Assembly: GCA_937911865.1 (NCBI GenBank)
Contig: CALDSK010000051.1
Span: 1-64,000 of the forward strand
DNA from: an uncultured Synechococcus sp.
GTDB taxonomy: Bacteria > Cyanobacteriota > Cyanobacteriia > Phormidesmidales > Phormidesmidaceae
DNA: 64,000 bases
Direction of reading: 5' to 3'
Made by a program: the position numbers and the translations under genes
Notes under the pieces: model-generated
Database searches by the model: none
What the model saw: the letters and a program-made list of their open reading frames with translations, nothing else
Told to the model about the DNA's origin: nothing
In this document: positions 16,938 through 25,765 of the stretch, piece after piece
How the letters are laid out: every line of letters starts with the position of its first letter
Numbering within the stretch: the stretch's first letter is position 1

Positions 16938-17417
16938 TTAAGCTCCCATATCTACAACAGCGTGGCGGAGCAAGGTAATTTGTTGCTCAAAATCGAGCGC
17001 GGTGGTTGCACTGAAGACCTGCGCGGTAGCACCAGACATTTCGTAGTCGTCAGGCACTGGGATAATCTCTCCAGCAGCCATGCCTTCGGCGAGTTCGTAC
17101 CAAAATGCTAGCTTGCTGTCGTCGCTGAAGGCGCCGTAAGCTTCACACGGGTCTGTGCTCTTTTGCTCTACGAGGTCACGCATGAAAGCCATTTGCTCGC
17201 TTTCTTCCATGCTCTTGACTTCGTCTAAAAGGTTCTTTGTAAACTGCTCTCCGCCGGAACCGGGGGCCGCTGGTGTGACAGAACCGCCCATGTTGTCGTA
17301 CAGCACCCACAGAAGGCCCAGCTTTTCGTCGGTTGTGAGGGCTTCAAATGCGGATAGTTCCTGCGCGATATCGCTAGGTACGTTGGTTTGTGTAGATGCC
17401 TGAGAGGTGGTGACCAT
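16938..17417 (-). CDS. Helical carotenoid protein (HCP), OCP N-terminal-domain homologue
   Basis: An all-helical carotenoid-binding domain equal to the effector half of OCP; such proteins quench phycobilisome energy or singlet oxygen. Motifs: DEKLGLLWVLYDNMGGSVTP with Tyr40 (OCP Tyr44), DSKLAFWYELAEGM with Trp106 (OCP Trp110), and QQITLLRHAVVDMG with Arg151 (OCP Arg155). The sequence stops at VVDMGA, exactly where OCP enters its linker. It is first in a two-gene operon with the CTDH gene, 2 bp apart. HCPs fall into several clades with different activity; the clade here is not determined. Confidence 0.88.
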   Translation of the reverse strand: MVTTSQASTQTNVPSDIAQELSAFEALTTDEKLGLLWVLYDNMGGSVTPAAPGSGGEQFTKNLLDEVKSMEESEQMAFMRDLVEQKSTDPCEAYGAFSDDSKLAFWYELAEGMAAGEIIPVPDDYEMSGATAQVFSATTALDFEQQITLLRHAVVDMGA

Positions 17418-17595
17418 AGTGATGATGACTTCCTAGTGCTTAATGAAATACGTATCAAAAGCGTAGTGCGTTAGGAAGTCAGGCTCTAAATATCATAGGA
17501 GATACTTTTGCAAGCTGAAGGTTCAATCAAAAGTGCGATTTCGAAGTGTGGCATGAACCGGGTAGTCAGCTAGTAAAGGAGGCGTCAATCAGCGC

Positions 17596-18048
17596 TTAGT
17601 CGGCGCTTCGACAGAGGTCTGGGCGAAGCTGGCTAGCGCCGCGCAGGTAGGCATGGTTGACCTGAATGTTGTGAGCTGGCAAGTAGATGTGAATCATCAG
17701 GCGGATACAGCGAGGCAAGCTGCCTTCTACGTGCATTTGCTGAACATCAAGCAGTGGAACGCTGTCCCAGTGGGGACGACGGCGAGCGATCGCAGCTGGA
17801 AAGACCGCATCCAAATCCTTAGTGACTGAAAAGGTCACGCTTACAATCTTGCTCGGGTCGAGCTGATTGTGCGATTCCAGCGCATTCAGCATTTCAGTGA
17901 CCGCTTCAGAAATCGCCTCCACCGAATTTTCGCTAACCGTCGTCGCACCGCGAATGGCCCGGATTTGCCAGGCCATCGGCCAGTGTTCCATTTGCTGACT
18001 CTCTGGTTGCAAACGTTCCTGTGGCAAACTCTGCTGCTGCAAATTCAC
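17596..18048 (-). CDS. aroH: Chorismate mutase, AroH class
   Basis: Converts chorismate to prephenate for Phe and Tyr synthesis; trimeric, cytoplasmic. The fold is evident from WQIRAIRGATTVSENS, SKIVSVTFSVTKDLDAVFPA, and QQMHVEGSLPRCIRLMIH with HAYLRGASQLRPD. Compared with B. subtilis AroH, the active-site Arg7 and Arg90 have counterparts, but the Cys75-x-x-Glu78 pair appears as Asp-x-x-Gln (LLDVQQM). It starts at a GTG with AAGGAAG upstream and has a Gln-rich N-terminal extension of ~24 residues; an internal ATG (MAWQIRAIRG) gives the usual length. Confidence 0.85.
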   Translation of the reverse strand: MNLQQQSLPQERLQPESQQMEHWPMAWQIRAIRGATTVSENSVEAISEAVTEMLNALESHNQLDPSKIVSVTFSVTKDLDAVFPAAIARRRPHWDSVPLLDVQQMHVEGSLPRCIRLMIHIYLPAHNIQVNHAYLRGASQLRPDLCRSAD

Positions 18049-18191
18049 GGTGGCTTCTTCCTTTCCTATCGAGTGTGTCCCTATTTAACCACCCAACTTA
18101 AGCTAACCGTCCAACTTATCGCCATAGCACCTGCTTACACCTTTAGTAACCGCACTCAGCATGATTACCCTCTAGATTATGACGCTCTAAA

Positions 18192-19061
18192 TTATTGCCA
18201 TCTAGACATCGAGCTGCTCGACATCATAGGGGGCTGGTACAGCCAAAGAGGCACGCCGCTGGTGGCGACTTCAAAATCAATGCGAGACAGTGTCGCTGGC
18301 ATTTGCGCAGGCAAAATGTCTAGCGGTGAACGGTTGCCCGGTAAAAGCTTAGAGAGAAGCGGCTTTTTCTCTTCAAACGTGTAAAACTCTGCTTTGTCAG
18401 GATCCAATCCACCTAGCTCAGCGGCCCAGCGCCGAGCGTCATCTTCAGTTCCCAGTCGGTCCACCATGCCAAAGGCTAGGGCCTGTTCTCCGGTAAAGAC
18501 ACGTCCATCGGCAAATTCTCGCACTTTGTCTTCGCTCAGGTTTCGCCCTTCAGCCACGGTGCGCACAAACTGGCCGTAGCTGACATCAATCAGCTCTTGT
18601 AAAATCACCTCTTCTTCTGGGCTGAGCGGTCGGTCAAAGGCCAAAATGTCTTTGTAGGGACCTGATTTGATCACCTTAAAAGAAACTCCGACTCGTTCCA
18701 GGAGTTTCTCAATATTGTTTCCGCGCAAGATAACGCCGATAGAACCGGTAATTGTGCCTGGGTTAGACACGATGTGGTGAGCGCCAACACCGATATATAC
18801 GCCGCCAGAAGCTGAGATATTGCCGTAGCTGGCGACGATTTTGACTTTATCTTGCAGGCGACGCAAAGCGCTGTAGATTTCTTGAGAGTCGCCAACGGTG
18901 CCGCCAGGGCTATCGATGCGCAGTAGGAGCGCTGGGAATTTTTTTTCTTCGACTTCCTTGAGAGCTTCTAAGACACGCTTACGAGTAGGGCCTGCGATCG
19001 CACCCATAATCTCGATGCGAGCAACTTGTTTACGAAAGCGACGCTTAAAAGGCCAAATCAT
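18192..19061 (-). CDS. sppA: Signal peptide peptidase SppA, short type
   Basis: A serine protease of the Clp/crotonase fold that degrades cleaved signal peptides in the membrane; in cyanobacteria SppA is also implicated in acclimation of the photosynthetic apparatus. LLRIDSPGGTVGDSQEIY forms the oxyanion strand, SYGNISASGGVYIG carries the catalytic Ser, and SGPYKDILAFDRPLS the catalytic Lys. At 289 residues it is the single-domain form. No clear membrane helix is visible, so attachment would be peripheral. Confidence 0.92.
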   Translation of the reverse strand: MIWPFKRRFRKQVARIEIMGAIAGPTRKRVLEALKEVEEKKFPALLLRIDSPGGTVGDSQEIYSALRRLQDKVKIVASYGNISASGGVYIGVGAHHIVSNPGTITGSIGVILRGNNIEKLLERVGVSFKVIKSGPYKDILAFDRPLSPEEEVILQELIDVSYGQFVRTVAEGRNLSEDKVREFADGRVFTGEQALAFGMVDRLGTEDDARRWAAELGGLDPDKAEFYTFEEKKPLLSKLLPGNRSPLDILPAQMPATLSRIDFEVATSGVPLWLYQPPMMSSSSMSRWQ

Positions 19062-19143
19062 GAAATCTGGGGTGCACTGGGCTTAACATTACTTTAAAGT
19101 AAGTATACGCTTTGCCAGCTCTTTACTCCTATCACCGCAACGA

Positions 19144-20265
19144 ATGGATTCTCACCCAATTACAGACGTAGATGCTGAAGTAGATGTCAGTACTGACTAT
19201 GCAGACACCGAAGGCGGAGCGGCTGTATCTACTACAGAGAATGACGCTTCTATTCAAGAGTCTTTCCGAGTGCCTTCGCTGCAGCCAACTACCTGGGTGC
19301 TCTCCAATCCCCTTGTTTTGATCTCTCCCTTCTTTTTGTGGGGGACGGCAATGGTGGCGATGAAAGGGGTCATGGCAGAAACCAGTCCTTTGTTCTTAGC
19401 CAGCGTACGGCTTTTACCCGCCGGTATTTTGGTTATATTGGCCTCTGTCTTACTGGGCCGCGCGCAGCCAAAAGGATGGAAAGCCTGGCTATGGATCAGC
19501 CTATTTGCCTTAGTCGATGGCACCTTGTTTCAGGGCTTTTTGGCCCGCGGCTTAGAGCGAACAGGAGCAGGTTTAGGCTCGGTGATGATTGACTCTCAGC
19601 CGCTGGCCGTTGCAATCATGGCGCGCTTTTTGTTTCAAGAATGGATTGGTCCACTGGGCTGGTTAGGCCTGCTGATAGGTTTGCTAGGCATCAGTTTTAT
19701 TGGTTTGCCTGACGATTGGGTGTTGTCTTTTTTTCACGGTAACTGGCTAGCGCTAGAGCCTGTGAAGCTGCTAGAGCAAGAAGTGTGGACCGTTCTATTT
19801 CAGCAGGGCGAATGGCTCATGCTAATGGCAGCACTCTCAATGGCCGTTGGCACTATTCTGATTCGATTTGTAGCCAGAGAAGCTGACCCGGTTGCTGCCA
19901 CGGGCTGGCATATGGTGCTAGGCGGTATCCCGCTGGTCGTAGCTTCTACGCTCAGCGAACCCACCACCTGGCAGAGCGTTTCCTTCTCTGGCTGGCTAGA
20001 AATTAGCTACGCCACTATCTTTGGTAGTGCGATCGCCTACGGCGTGTTCTTTTTCCTCGCAGCTCAAGGAAATTTGACTAGTCTTAGCGCTCTGACGTTT
20101 CTAACGCCAGTATTCGCACTGCTATTCAGCACTTTATTTTTAGCTGAGAGCTTAAGTCCTTTGCAGTGGACCGGTGTGGCGCTCACCTTACTCAGTATTT
20201 ATTTGATCAACCAGCGCGTTCAGCTGATTGAAAAAATTGCCAGCTGGCGATCGCCAGCCGCTTGA
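19144..20265 (+). CDS. DMT-superfamily EamA transporter
   Basis: Ten predicted membrane helices in two EamA repeats: FFLWGTAMVAMKGVMAETSP begins the first, and SMAVGTILIRFVAREADPVAA the second. LAESLSPLQWTGVALTLLSIYLIN closes it, typical of drug/metabolite exporters. The first ~55 residues are acidic and cytoplasmic, an extension many relatives lack. Substrate unknown. It is divergent from sppA with an 82-bp spacer. Confidence 0.88.
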   Translation: MDSHPITDVDAEVDVSTDYADTEGGAAVSTTENDASIQESFRVPSLQPTTWVLSNPLVLISPFFLWGTAMVAMKGVMAETSPLFLASVRLLPAGILVILASVLLGRAQPKGWKAWLWISLFALVDGTLFQGFLARGLERTGAGLGSVMIDSQPLAVAIMARFLFQEWIGPLGWLGLLIGLLGISFIGLPDDWVLSFFHGNWLALEPVKLLEQEVWTVLFQQGEWLMLMAALSMAVGTILIRFVAREADPVAATGWHMVLGGIPLVVASTLSEPTTWQSVSFSGWLEISYATIFGSAIAYGVFFFLAAQGNLTSLSALTFLTPVFALLFSTLFLAESLSPLQWTGVALTLLSIYLINQRVQLIEKIASWRSPAA

Positions 20266-21125
20266 TGTCCCTTCTCACTTGATGCGCTCCTCTATTAGCG
20301 ACTATCTCGTACGGATTCACAGACGATCGCCGAGAAAGCTTCATATTCGTACTCAAATGGGCTTTCCTTATGAAGGACTGGCGAATATACTGATATACAT
20401 GGGTTATGAGCTTTGTGCTCGCATCTGAAATGTGAAAGGCACCAACAAAAATGCATAAACCTACGGAAAATAACCATAAAGAACGGAACAACTCAAAGTA
20501 AGAGATGTTTCCCAACCGTTCGATTGCGATACGATAGCTTCAACGAATGCAGTGGTCACACGCTTCTGTTGCCTTGGGTCTCTATTTTCCTGGGGACGTG
20601 TGTCGATGCACTACGTTAGCAACATGCATTTTCACTGATGTGATGACATCTTTGCTTCAGCCTCTAGGTCTGAGGTGTCGGTTCTGGAATACCCGTTCCA
20701 AGGTGATTGTTTCATCAGCTACCGACTGACCGAGCAAAATAGTTCAGGCTAACGCTAGTTGCGACTGACGCTAGCCAGGCTATCGCTAGCTAGAGCAGTC
20801 GATAAGGCTCAAAGCATCAGGCGGTCGTTTCTGGTGGTTTGATTGCATCTACATCTTTGGTGGCTTTACTCAAAAGCTGATACGTTCTTCTATGTATTGG
20901 GCTTTTCTGTATCAGAAAGAGTAGAAAGAAAGAGCAACTAAGCGAAAGGGCATTCTATTGTCAATAGTGAATGGTCGCTAGCCACCAGAAATCAGCTCAT
21001 GCTTGCAATTTCCGTATTTAATCCGGTTTTTACATAGAGCAAGCTGTATCCTCTCAATGCCATGACGATTGGGCCTTTCTAATACAGGCCCTTGGGTTCC
21101 TAGAAAATAGCAGGTAAAGATAGCA
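20266..21125. other. 860-bp gene-free region
   Basis: Only short ORFs without ribosome sites or recognisable motifs occur on either strand. It contains a local duplication around 20746-20793 (CAGGCTAACGCTAG and CAGGCTATCGCTAG) and should hold the promoter of the next gene. No RNA gene was recognised. Confidence 0.5.
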
Positions 21126-22394
21126 ATGATTCGGCGTTCTACATTAGTCCTTTTAACCTGCTTAGGTGCTCTCAGCGCATTTGCAGTGCCGACACATGGG
21201 TATCCATCCGACGTCGTTTTGATGGCACAGGCTGAAAGCGCCACCTCTAACGTTTTGTCTCTTGGCGCAAGAGGCCGGGCCGTTCGCGCTTTGCAAGATC
21301 GTCTAAAGGAAACGGGATACTACGATGGCGAGGTAGACGGAATCTATGGCTTGGGGACTCAGCGCTCTGTTCGGGCCTTTCAAGAAGAACAGGGATTTGA
21401 GCCTACTGGTCGCTTGGACGATTCTACTTGGGAATCGCTAGAGGCTTTAAATACGTCCGCCGCACCGACTGCTACCGAAACTTCTCAGTCAGAAACGGTT
21501 GTTAGCGATCGCCCTGATGCCCCTGAAACTTCAGAGCCTGAGCTGCCGCCCATAGGTGATCGCGCTGTCGACGCTGATGATATCGATGCCGATGCGGTTG
21601 AGCGCGAAGGCGGTGGGTTTGGCAGAGTTATTGGTTTTGTCCTCTTGCTGTCCGCTCTAGTAGCTAGCTTTGGCGGTGGTTTCTTCATTGCAAATCGCAG
21701 CAAGCTAGAGGCCGCTGAAGAAGATCCGACGGAAGAATGGGGTGAAGCCGATCCAAGCGTAGGGGTTCTAAACAGTGGTGTTTCTAATGGAACGACCGCT
21801 ATAAAAGGGACGTTGACTGGCGGTGTCCGAAACGGTTATCACGGAAACGGCTCACTGGCGACAGTGGCGGCTAATCAGCTGAGTACAAGCGGTCAGATCG
21901 GTGGTACGTCGGCAATGGCCCAAACAGATGTTGTCGACGGCCTGATCAAAGACTTGCACAACCCCGATCCTAGTCAGCGCCGTAAAGTTATTTGGGAGCT
22001 GGGCCAGCGAGGTAACTCTATTGCTGTGCAGCCGCTCGTGGATGCAATGGTCAGCGCGGACTCTAAAGAAAAGAGTCTGGTGCTAGCTGCTCTATCAGAG
22101 ATTGGAATTCGCTCGCTCAAGCCGATGAACAGAGCCCTGGCGATCGCACTCAAAGACGACAACCCCGAAGTTCGCAAAAACGCTATTCGTGATCTAACCC
22201 GCATTTACGACCTAGTCATTCAGATCAGTCAGATGCTGGGCCACGCGACCGAGGACGAAGATCCCGAAGTTCGCCAGACCGCTACTTGGGCGCTCGATCA
22301 GCTCAATCGACTACGTCGCACCCAAGATATTGATACCAACATGCGCTCCTTTACGTCTGGTACTACGGGCGGACCAAACCGATTCGCCTCTTAG
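21126..22394 (+). CDS. Peptidoglycan-binding domain protein with HEAT repeats
   Basis: An unusual domain order. A signal-like hydrophobic N-terminus (residues 1-25, ending near AFAVPTHG) is followed by a PG_binding_1 domain (LGARGRAVRALQDRLKETGY, then GIYGLGTQRSVRAFQ). Next come an acidic linker, one membrane helix (VIGFVLLLSALVASFGGGFFIA, about residue 167-190), and a C-terminal set of HEAT/PBS-like repeats (HNPDPSQRRKVIWELGQRG, DDNPEVRKNAIRDL, DEDPEVRQTATWALDQL). It could tie the cell wall to a cytoplasmic scaffold; that role is inferred. Confidence 0.8.
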   Translation: MIRRSTLVLLTCLGALSAFAVPTHGYPSDVVLMAQAESATSNVLSLGARGRAVRALQDRLKETGYYDGEVDGIYGLGTQRSVRAFQEEQGFEPTGRLDDSTWESLEALNTSAAPTATETSQSETVVSDRPDAPETSEPELPPIGDRAVDADDIDADAVEREGGGFGRVIGFVLLLSALVASFGGGFFIANRSKLEAAEEDPTEEWGEADPSVGVLNSGVSNGTTAIKGTLTGGVRNGYHGNGSLATVAANQLSTSGQIGGTSAMAQTDVVDGLIKDLHNPDPSQRRKVIWELGQRGNSIAVQPLVDAMVSADSKEKSLVLAALSEIGIRSLKPMNRALAIALKDDNPEVRKNAIRDLTRIYDLVIQISQMLGHATEDEDPEVRQTATWALDQLNRLRRTQDIDTNMRSFTSGTTGGPNRFAS

Positions 22395-22430
22395 GATGCA
22401 TGGTTCCGCTGCTCTTTGCTCAATGGCTAA

Positions 22431-22466
22431 AAGCCCATAGAGATAGCTAAGCCCATAGAGATAGCC
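22431..22466. repeat. 18-bp tandem duplication
   Basis: Two copies of AAGCCCATAGAGATAGCT, differing at the last base, fill the spacer between the HEAT-protein stop and the glycosyltransferase start. Confidence 0.8.
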
Positions 22467-22478
22467 AGGCCAGCTTGT

Positions 22479-23618
22479 GTGAAGCCGTTAAGACTGCTGC
22501 TACTGTCTACGCCCGTTGGCCCTTTAGGCTCTGGTATGGGCGGCGGTGTTGAACTAACGGTAGCCAATCTTGCTAAGGTGCTATCGCGCCGAGGGCATCA
22601 GGTTGCTATCGTGACGCCCGCAGGTGCAACCCCGCAGGCCTTGGGTTTGCAGCCTGTAGACGCTGATATTATTCAGGTTCAAGGCTCACTTCAAACCGCG
22701 GCACAGACGCAGTCTCGCTCAGCGCCGGTTGTGACTTCTGAGGTGCTAGCTAACGCTTGGGCTTATGCCAGGCGACATCAGTCTCAATACGATCTGCTGG
22801 TCAGTTTTGCTTACGACTGGTTGCCCTTTTTTCTAACGCCGCTTTTATCACGGCCCGTCACCCACTTTGTCAGTATGGGATCTTTGAGCGATTGCTTAGA
22901 TCGCTCAATTGCTGACGTTGCGCTTCAGTTTCCCGGTACGCTCGGTGTCTACACCCAAGCGCAGGCCGATACCTTCTGTTTTAGTTTCCCTGCGGAGTGG
23001 GAAATCGTTGGCTGTGGTCTAGATATTCGCAAATACGATTATTGTGCGCGTCCCGATAATTTTTTAGCTTGGGTGGGAAGGATTTCGCCCGAGAAAGGGT
23101 TAGAAGATGCGATCGCCGCTGCTACTATCGCCCGCATCCCCCTAAATATATTCGGCAAACTAGAAGACATAGACTATTGGCAGCGTCTGCAGCCGCAGAT
23201 TGCAAGTGCGAACAAAGCAGGGGTTCCGATTGAGTACGGTGGTTTCTTGCCGACCGATCAGCTACAAAAGCGTCTCAGGCGATCGCAGGCTTTATTGGTC
23301 ACACCCCACTGGGTGGAAGCGTTTGGGATTGTCGCTGTCGAAGCACTAGCCTGCGGTGTGCCTGTTGTTGCCTATAAATGCGGTGGACCTGCGGAAATTG
23401 TGCAAGCGGGTAAGACTGGCTGGCTGGTGGCGCCAGGTGATGTTGTAGAACTGGTGAATGCGATCGCTAAAATAAACCAGCTAGACAGAGCAGACTGCCG
23501 GGCGCAAGCCGAAGAATTGTATGCTTTGTCAGCCTGGGCCGAGCGGTGTGAGCAGTGGTTTTATAGAATAGTAGACAGTCAGTCGAAACGCCGTATGCAT
23601 GATCGTCCTTACGCCTGA
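22479..23618 (+). CDS. Glycosyltransferase family 4 protein, resembling cyanobacterial tetrahydrobiopterin glucosyltransferase
   Basis: GT-B fold retaining glycosyltransferase. The N-terminal LLSTPVGPLGSGMGGGVELTVANLA, the central WVGRISPEKGLEDAI, and the donor-site TPHWVEAFGIVAVEALACG with VVAYKCGGPAEIV are intact. The STPVGPLGSG...GGGVELT opening resembles cyanobacterial proteins described as UDP-glucose:tetrahydrobiopterin glucosyltransferase; this acceptor is an inference from family resemblance, and no pteridine genes are adjacent. The start is a GTG. It overlaps the next gene by 20 bp, indicating an operon. Confidence 0.8.
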   Translation: MKPLRLLLLSTPVGPLGSGMGGGVELTVANLAKVLSRRGHQVAIVTPAGATPQALGLQPVDADIIQVQGSLQTAAQTQSRSAPVVTSEVLANAWAYARRHQSQYDLLVSFAYDWLPFFLTPLLSRPVTHFVSMGSLSDCLDRSIADVALQFPGTLGVYTQAQADTFCFSFPAEWEIVGCGLDIRKYDYCARPDNFLAWVGRISPEKGLEDAIAAATIARIPLNIFGKLEDIDYWQRLQPQIASANKAGVPIEYGGFLPTDQLQKRLRRSQALLVTPHWVEAFGIVAVEALACGVPVVAYKCGGPAEIVQAGKTGWLVAPGDVVELVNAIAKINQLDRADCRAQAEELYALSAWAERCEQWFYRIVDSQSKRRMHDRPYA

Positions 23619-23976
23619 AGAACTCAATCAATTCAATGCTTGCCTAGCTGACTATCCAGACGCGCTCAAAGCCCTTCAAGAAATTGAAGACTGTGACGGT
23701 GAGTTAGAAGATGCTGCTATTTCTTTATCACTGCGCGCCGGGCAAGAGCCAGCTGCTAACGAACAGTGGTTAGCCAGTTTTAGCAAGCGCTATCGCCATA
23801 TTGCCTGTCAGCCTCAGTTTCGCGACGACTTGACGGCCGCTCAGCCAAGCGGTTTGGTCAATTATCTGATGCAAGAGACAGACTGCCCCGCGCTTTTAGC
23901 CGCGCCTGTGGCGATCTATATTGTCAAAACTGACGTTGCCCGCTTTTGCCATAGCTTTGACAACAGTCGAGTTTAG
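23599..23976 (+). CDS. Small acidic protein of unknown function
   Basis: A 125-residue soluble protein with no recognised domain. It opens with a helical LTPEELNQFNACLADYPDAL and an acidic ALQEIEDCDGELEDA, and ends with PVAIYIVKTDVARFCHSF. It shares 20 bp with the end of the glycosyltransferase gene in another frame, so the pair is translationally coupled. The overlap and normal composition favour a real gene. Confidence 0.65.
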   Translation: MIVLTPEELNQFNACLADYPDALKALQEIEDCDGELEDAAISLSLRAGQEPAANEQWLASFSKRYRHIACQPQFRDDLTAAQPSGLVNYLMQETDCPALLAAPVAIYIVKTDVARFCHSFDNSRV

Positions 23977-24029
23977 CTTGCGGCTAACTACTATTTGGAG
24001 TTCTCAACCGCTGAGCCTGTGACCTGTCT

Positions 24030-24080
24030 AAGACATAAGACATCGCTGACATCTCCAAGACATCGCTAAGACATCGCTTC
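24030..24080. repeat. Short AGACATCGCT repeats at the DnaJ-gene stop codon
   Basis: AAGACATCGCT words occur three times, with degenerate spacer words, across the stop codon of the minus-strand DnaJ-TPR gene. Confidence 0.55.
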
Positions 24081-24860
24081 AGCAGCCTGTAAGTGCTTCA
24101 GCAATCCTAAGTCACGGGAAACTTCTTTTTCCAGTGATGGATTGTTGGGATCGGTTTGTAGCGCCTTTTTGAGGTAGAGTCGTGCTTTTTGAAAATGTCC
24201 TTGGCTAATCAGCTGGCGACCCCAACGCTGATACACAATCGCTCGCCATTGAGTAACTTCTTGGTCCGCAGGGATGCGGTGGGCCAAGCCTTCTATAAGT
24301 GCGATCGCTCTTGGAAACTTCTGCTGTCTTAGGAGGCCTTTTAGCTGATTGTAGGCTTCCTGTTTTAGTCTCAAATCTTGCGCTGAAGCAGAGACCATTG
24401 AAAACGGCTGACTTTCGGTTTCTTCAGCGCTTTCGGCAGCGGAGCTTGATTTCTCAGCGGCAGTGCCTTTCTCTGAAGTACTATCTCCTTTGGTCTCAGT
24501 TGAATTTGGCGTGTGAGTATTTTGCTGAAAATTGCCCAAGCCTAGCTTCTCTAATTTCAGCTTCAGCTCATGTAAGTTTAGTCGCTCTGACGGTGCGGCC
24601 GTTGAGGTTGGCGACGCTTGATTAACTGAGCCTTCACGTTCCCTCGTCTCAGCGGCCGCTGTTCGATCAAATTCTGGTTGAAGCGCTTCGCAAAGTGTTG
24701 TGTAAGCCGCATTGATTTTGATAAAGCGGTCGATGGCAGCTTTGTCCGGGTTGATATCTGGATGATATTTTCGTACCAGCTGTCGGTAGGCCTTCTTAAC
24801 CTCACCAAACGAAGCGCTTTGGCGGAGTCCTAATGTTCGATAGTGGTGAGCTAGTTTCAT
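24066..24860 (-). CDS. DnaJ-domain protein with C-terminal TPR repeats
   Basis: A co-chaperone-like protein. The J domain is at residues 4-60: YRTLGLRQSASFGEVKKAYR, then the HPD loop in KYHPDINPDKAAIDRF, then a helix with INAAYTTL. A Ser/Thr/Glu-rich linker follows, and two or more TPR units (GLLRQQKFPRAIALIEGLAHR, SQGHFQKARLYLKKALQTDPNN) end the protein. It lacks the Cys-rich zinc domain of classic DnaJ, so it is a type III J protein that probably recruits DnaK to a specific partner. Confidence 0.88.
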   Translation of the reverse strand: MKLAHHYRTLGLRQSASFGEVKKAYRQLVRKYHPDINPDKAAIDRFIKINAAYTTLCEALQPEFDRTAAAETREREGSVNQASPTSTAAPSERLNLHELKLKLEKLGLGNFQQNTHTPNSTETKGDSTSEKGTAAEKSSSAAESAEETESQPFSMVSASAQDLRLKQEAYNQLKGLLRQQKFPRAIALIEGLAHRIPADQEVTQWRAIVYQRWGRQLISQGHFQKARLYLKKALQTDPNNPSLEKEVSRDLGLLKHLQAAEAMS

Positions 24861-24974
24861 ATCAGCCGCTATAGCTCAGAAGATCCATCAATGTGTCAAT
24901 AGTCTAAATTACGGCTGCGTCAAAATTACGCCAAAATTATAAGAAATTTCTTCTTTAAGTACATCTTTATTGTA

Positions 24975-25005
24975 AAAACGGACCCCTGCCAGGTGGGTCC
25001 GTTTT
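24975..25005. terminator. Hairpin terminator downstream of the clp cluster
   Basis: An 11-bp perfect stem (24975-24985 and 24995-25005, AAAACGGACCC) with a 9-nt loop and A/T-runs on both sides. It ends the minus-strand clp transcript. Confidence 0.8.
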
Positions 25006-25098
25006 CTTCTTGCAGCTTTCAAATGAGCCGTCGATTCATCTATCTTGGTTCCGTGCGTTGACTTTGCGGTTTGAACACCCCGCTGCGCGTAATGCGCT

Positions 25099-25701
25099 CT
25101 ACGCAGGCAGTCGCTCCTCAATGATACGGTCAATCAAACCATATTCTTTGGCTTCTGCTGCGGACATGAAGTAGTCGCGATCGCTATCCTTCGCAATCTC
25201 TTCAACCGATTTGCCCGAGTGCAGCGCCATCAGCTCATTCAGGTCTTGGCGCACCTGTACAATGCGCGTTGCTTCAATCTCAATATCCGTTGCCTGCGAT
25301 CGGCCAACGCCGCCCGATGGCTGGTGGATCATAATTCGGGAGTGTGGCAGTGCCAGCCGCTTGCCTTTGCTACCTGCATTGAGCAAGAACGCGCCCATAC
25401 TAGCAGCCAAGCCCATACAGATGGTGACAACATCCGACTTGATGTACTGCATCGTGTCGTAAATGGCCATTCCTGCCGTGACTGAACCGCCAGGTGAATT
25501 GATGTAGAGGTAGATAGGCTTGGTCGAGTCTTCCGAGTCCAGATAGAGCATGTACGAGACAATGGCGTTGGCAATCCCATCATCGACCTCATCGCTCAAA
25601 AAGATGATGCGCTCTAAAAACAGGCGGTTGTAAATGCCAATCCAGTCTTCGACAGTGCTTCCAGGGATACGGTATGGGACGCTGGGGATTCCGATGGGCA
25701 T
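25099..25701 (-). CDS. clpP: ATP-dependent Clp protease proteolytic subunit, catalytically complete
   Basis: Peptidase subunit of the barrel-shaped Clp protease, working with ClpC or ClpX. The triad is complete: Ser101 in GLAASMGAF, His126 in RIMIHQP, Asp176 in [28 protein letters not shown] and the 200-residue length are standard. It is last in a three-gene run whose other two products lack the triad, so it probably supplies the active sites of a mixed ring, as in the ClpP3/ClpR core of cyanobacteria. Confidence 0.95.
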   Translation of the reverse strand: MPIGIPSVPYRIPGSTVEDWIGIYNRLFLERIIFLSDEVDDGIANAIVSYMLYLDSEDSTKPIYLYINSPGGSVTAGMAIYDTMQYIKSDVVTICMGLAASMGAFLLNAGSKGKRLALPHSRIMIHQPSGGVGRSQATDIEIEATRIVQVRQDLNELMALHSGKSVEEIAKDSDRDYFMSAAEAKEYGLIDRIIEERLPA

Positions 25702-25765
25702 AGCTCTTAAAGTTGAAAGTTAAGTTGAAAGTTGTGCTTGTAGATCTGAAAAAGGTATGTACTGC

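Noticed and set aside
20266..21125. Several 60-100 codon ORFs in the large spacer
   Set aside because: They lie on both strands with mutual overlaps, with no ribosome sites, motifs or consistent composition.
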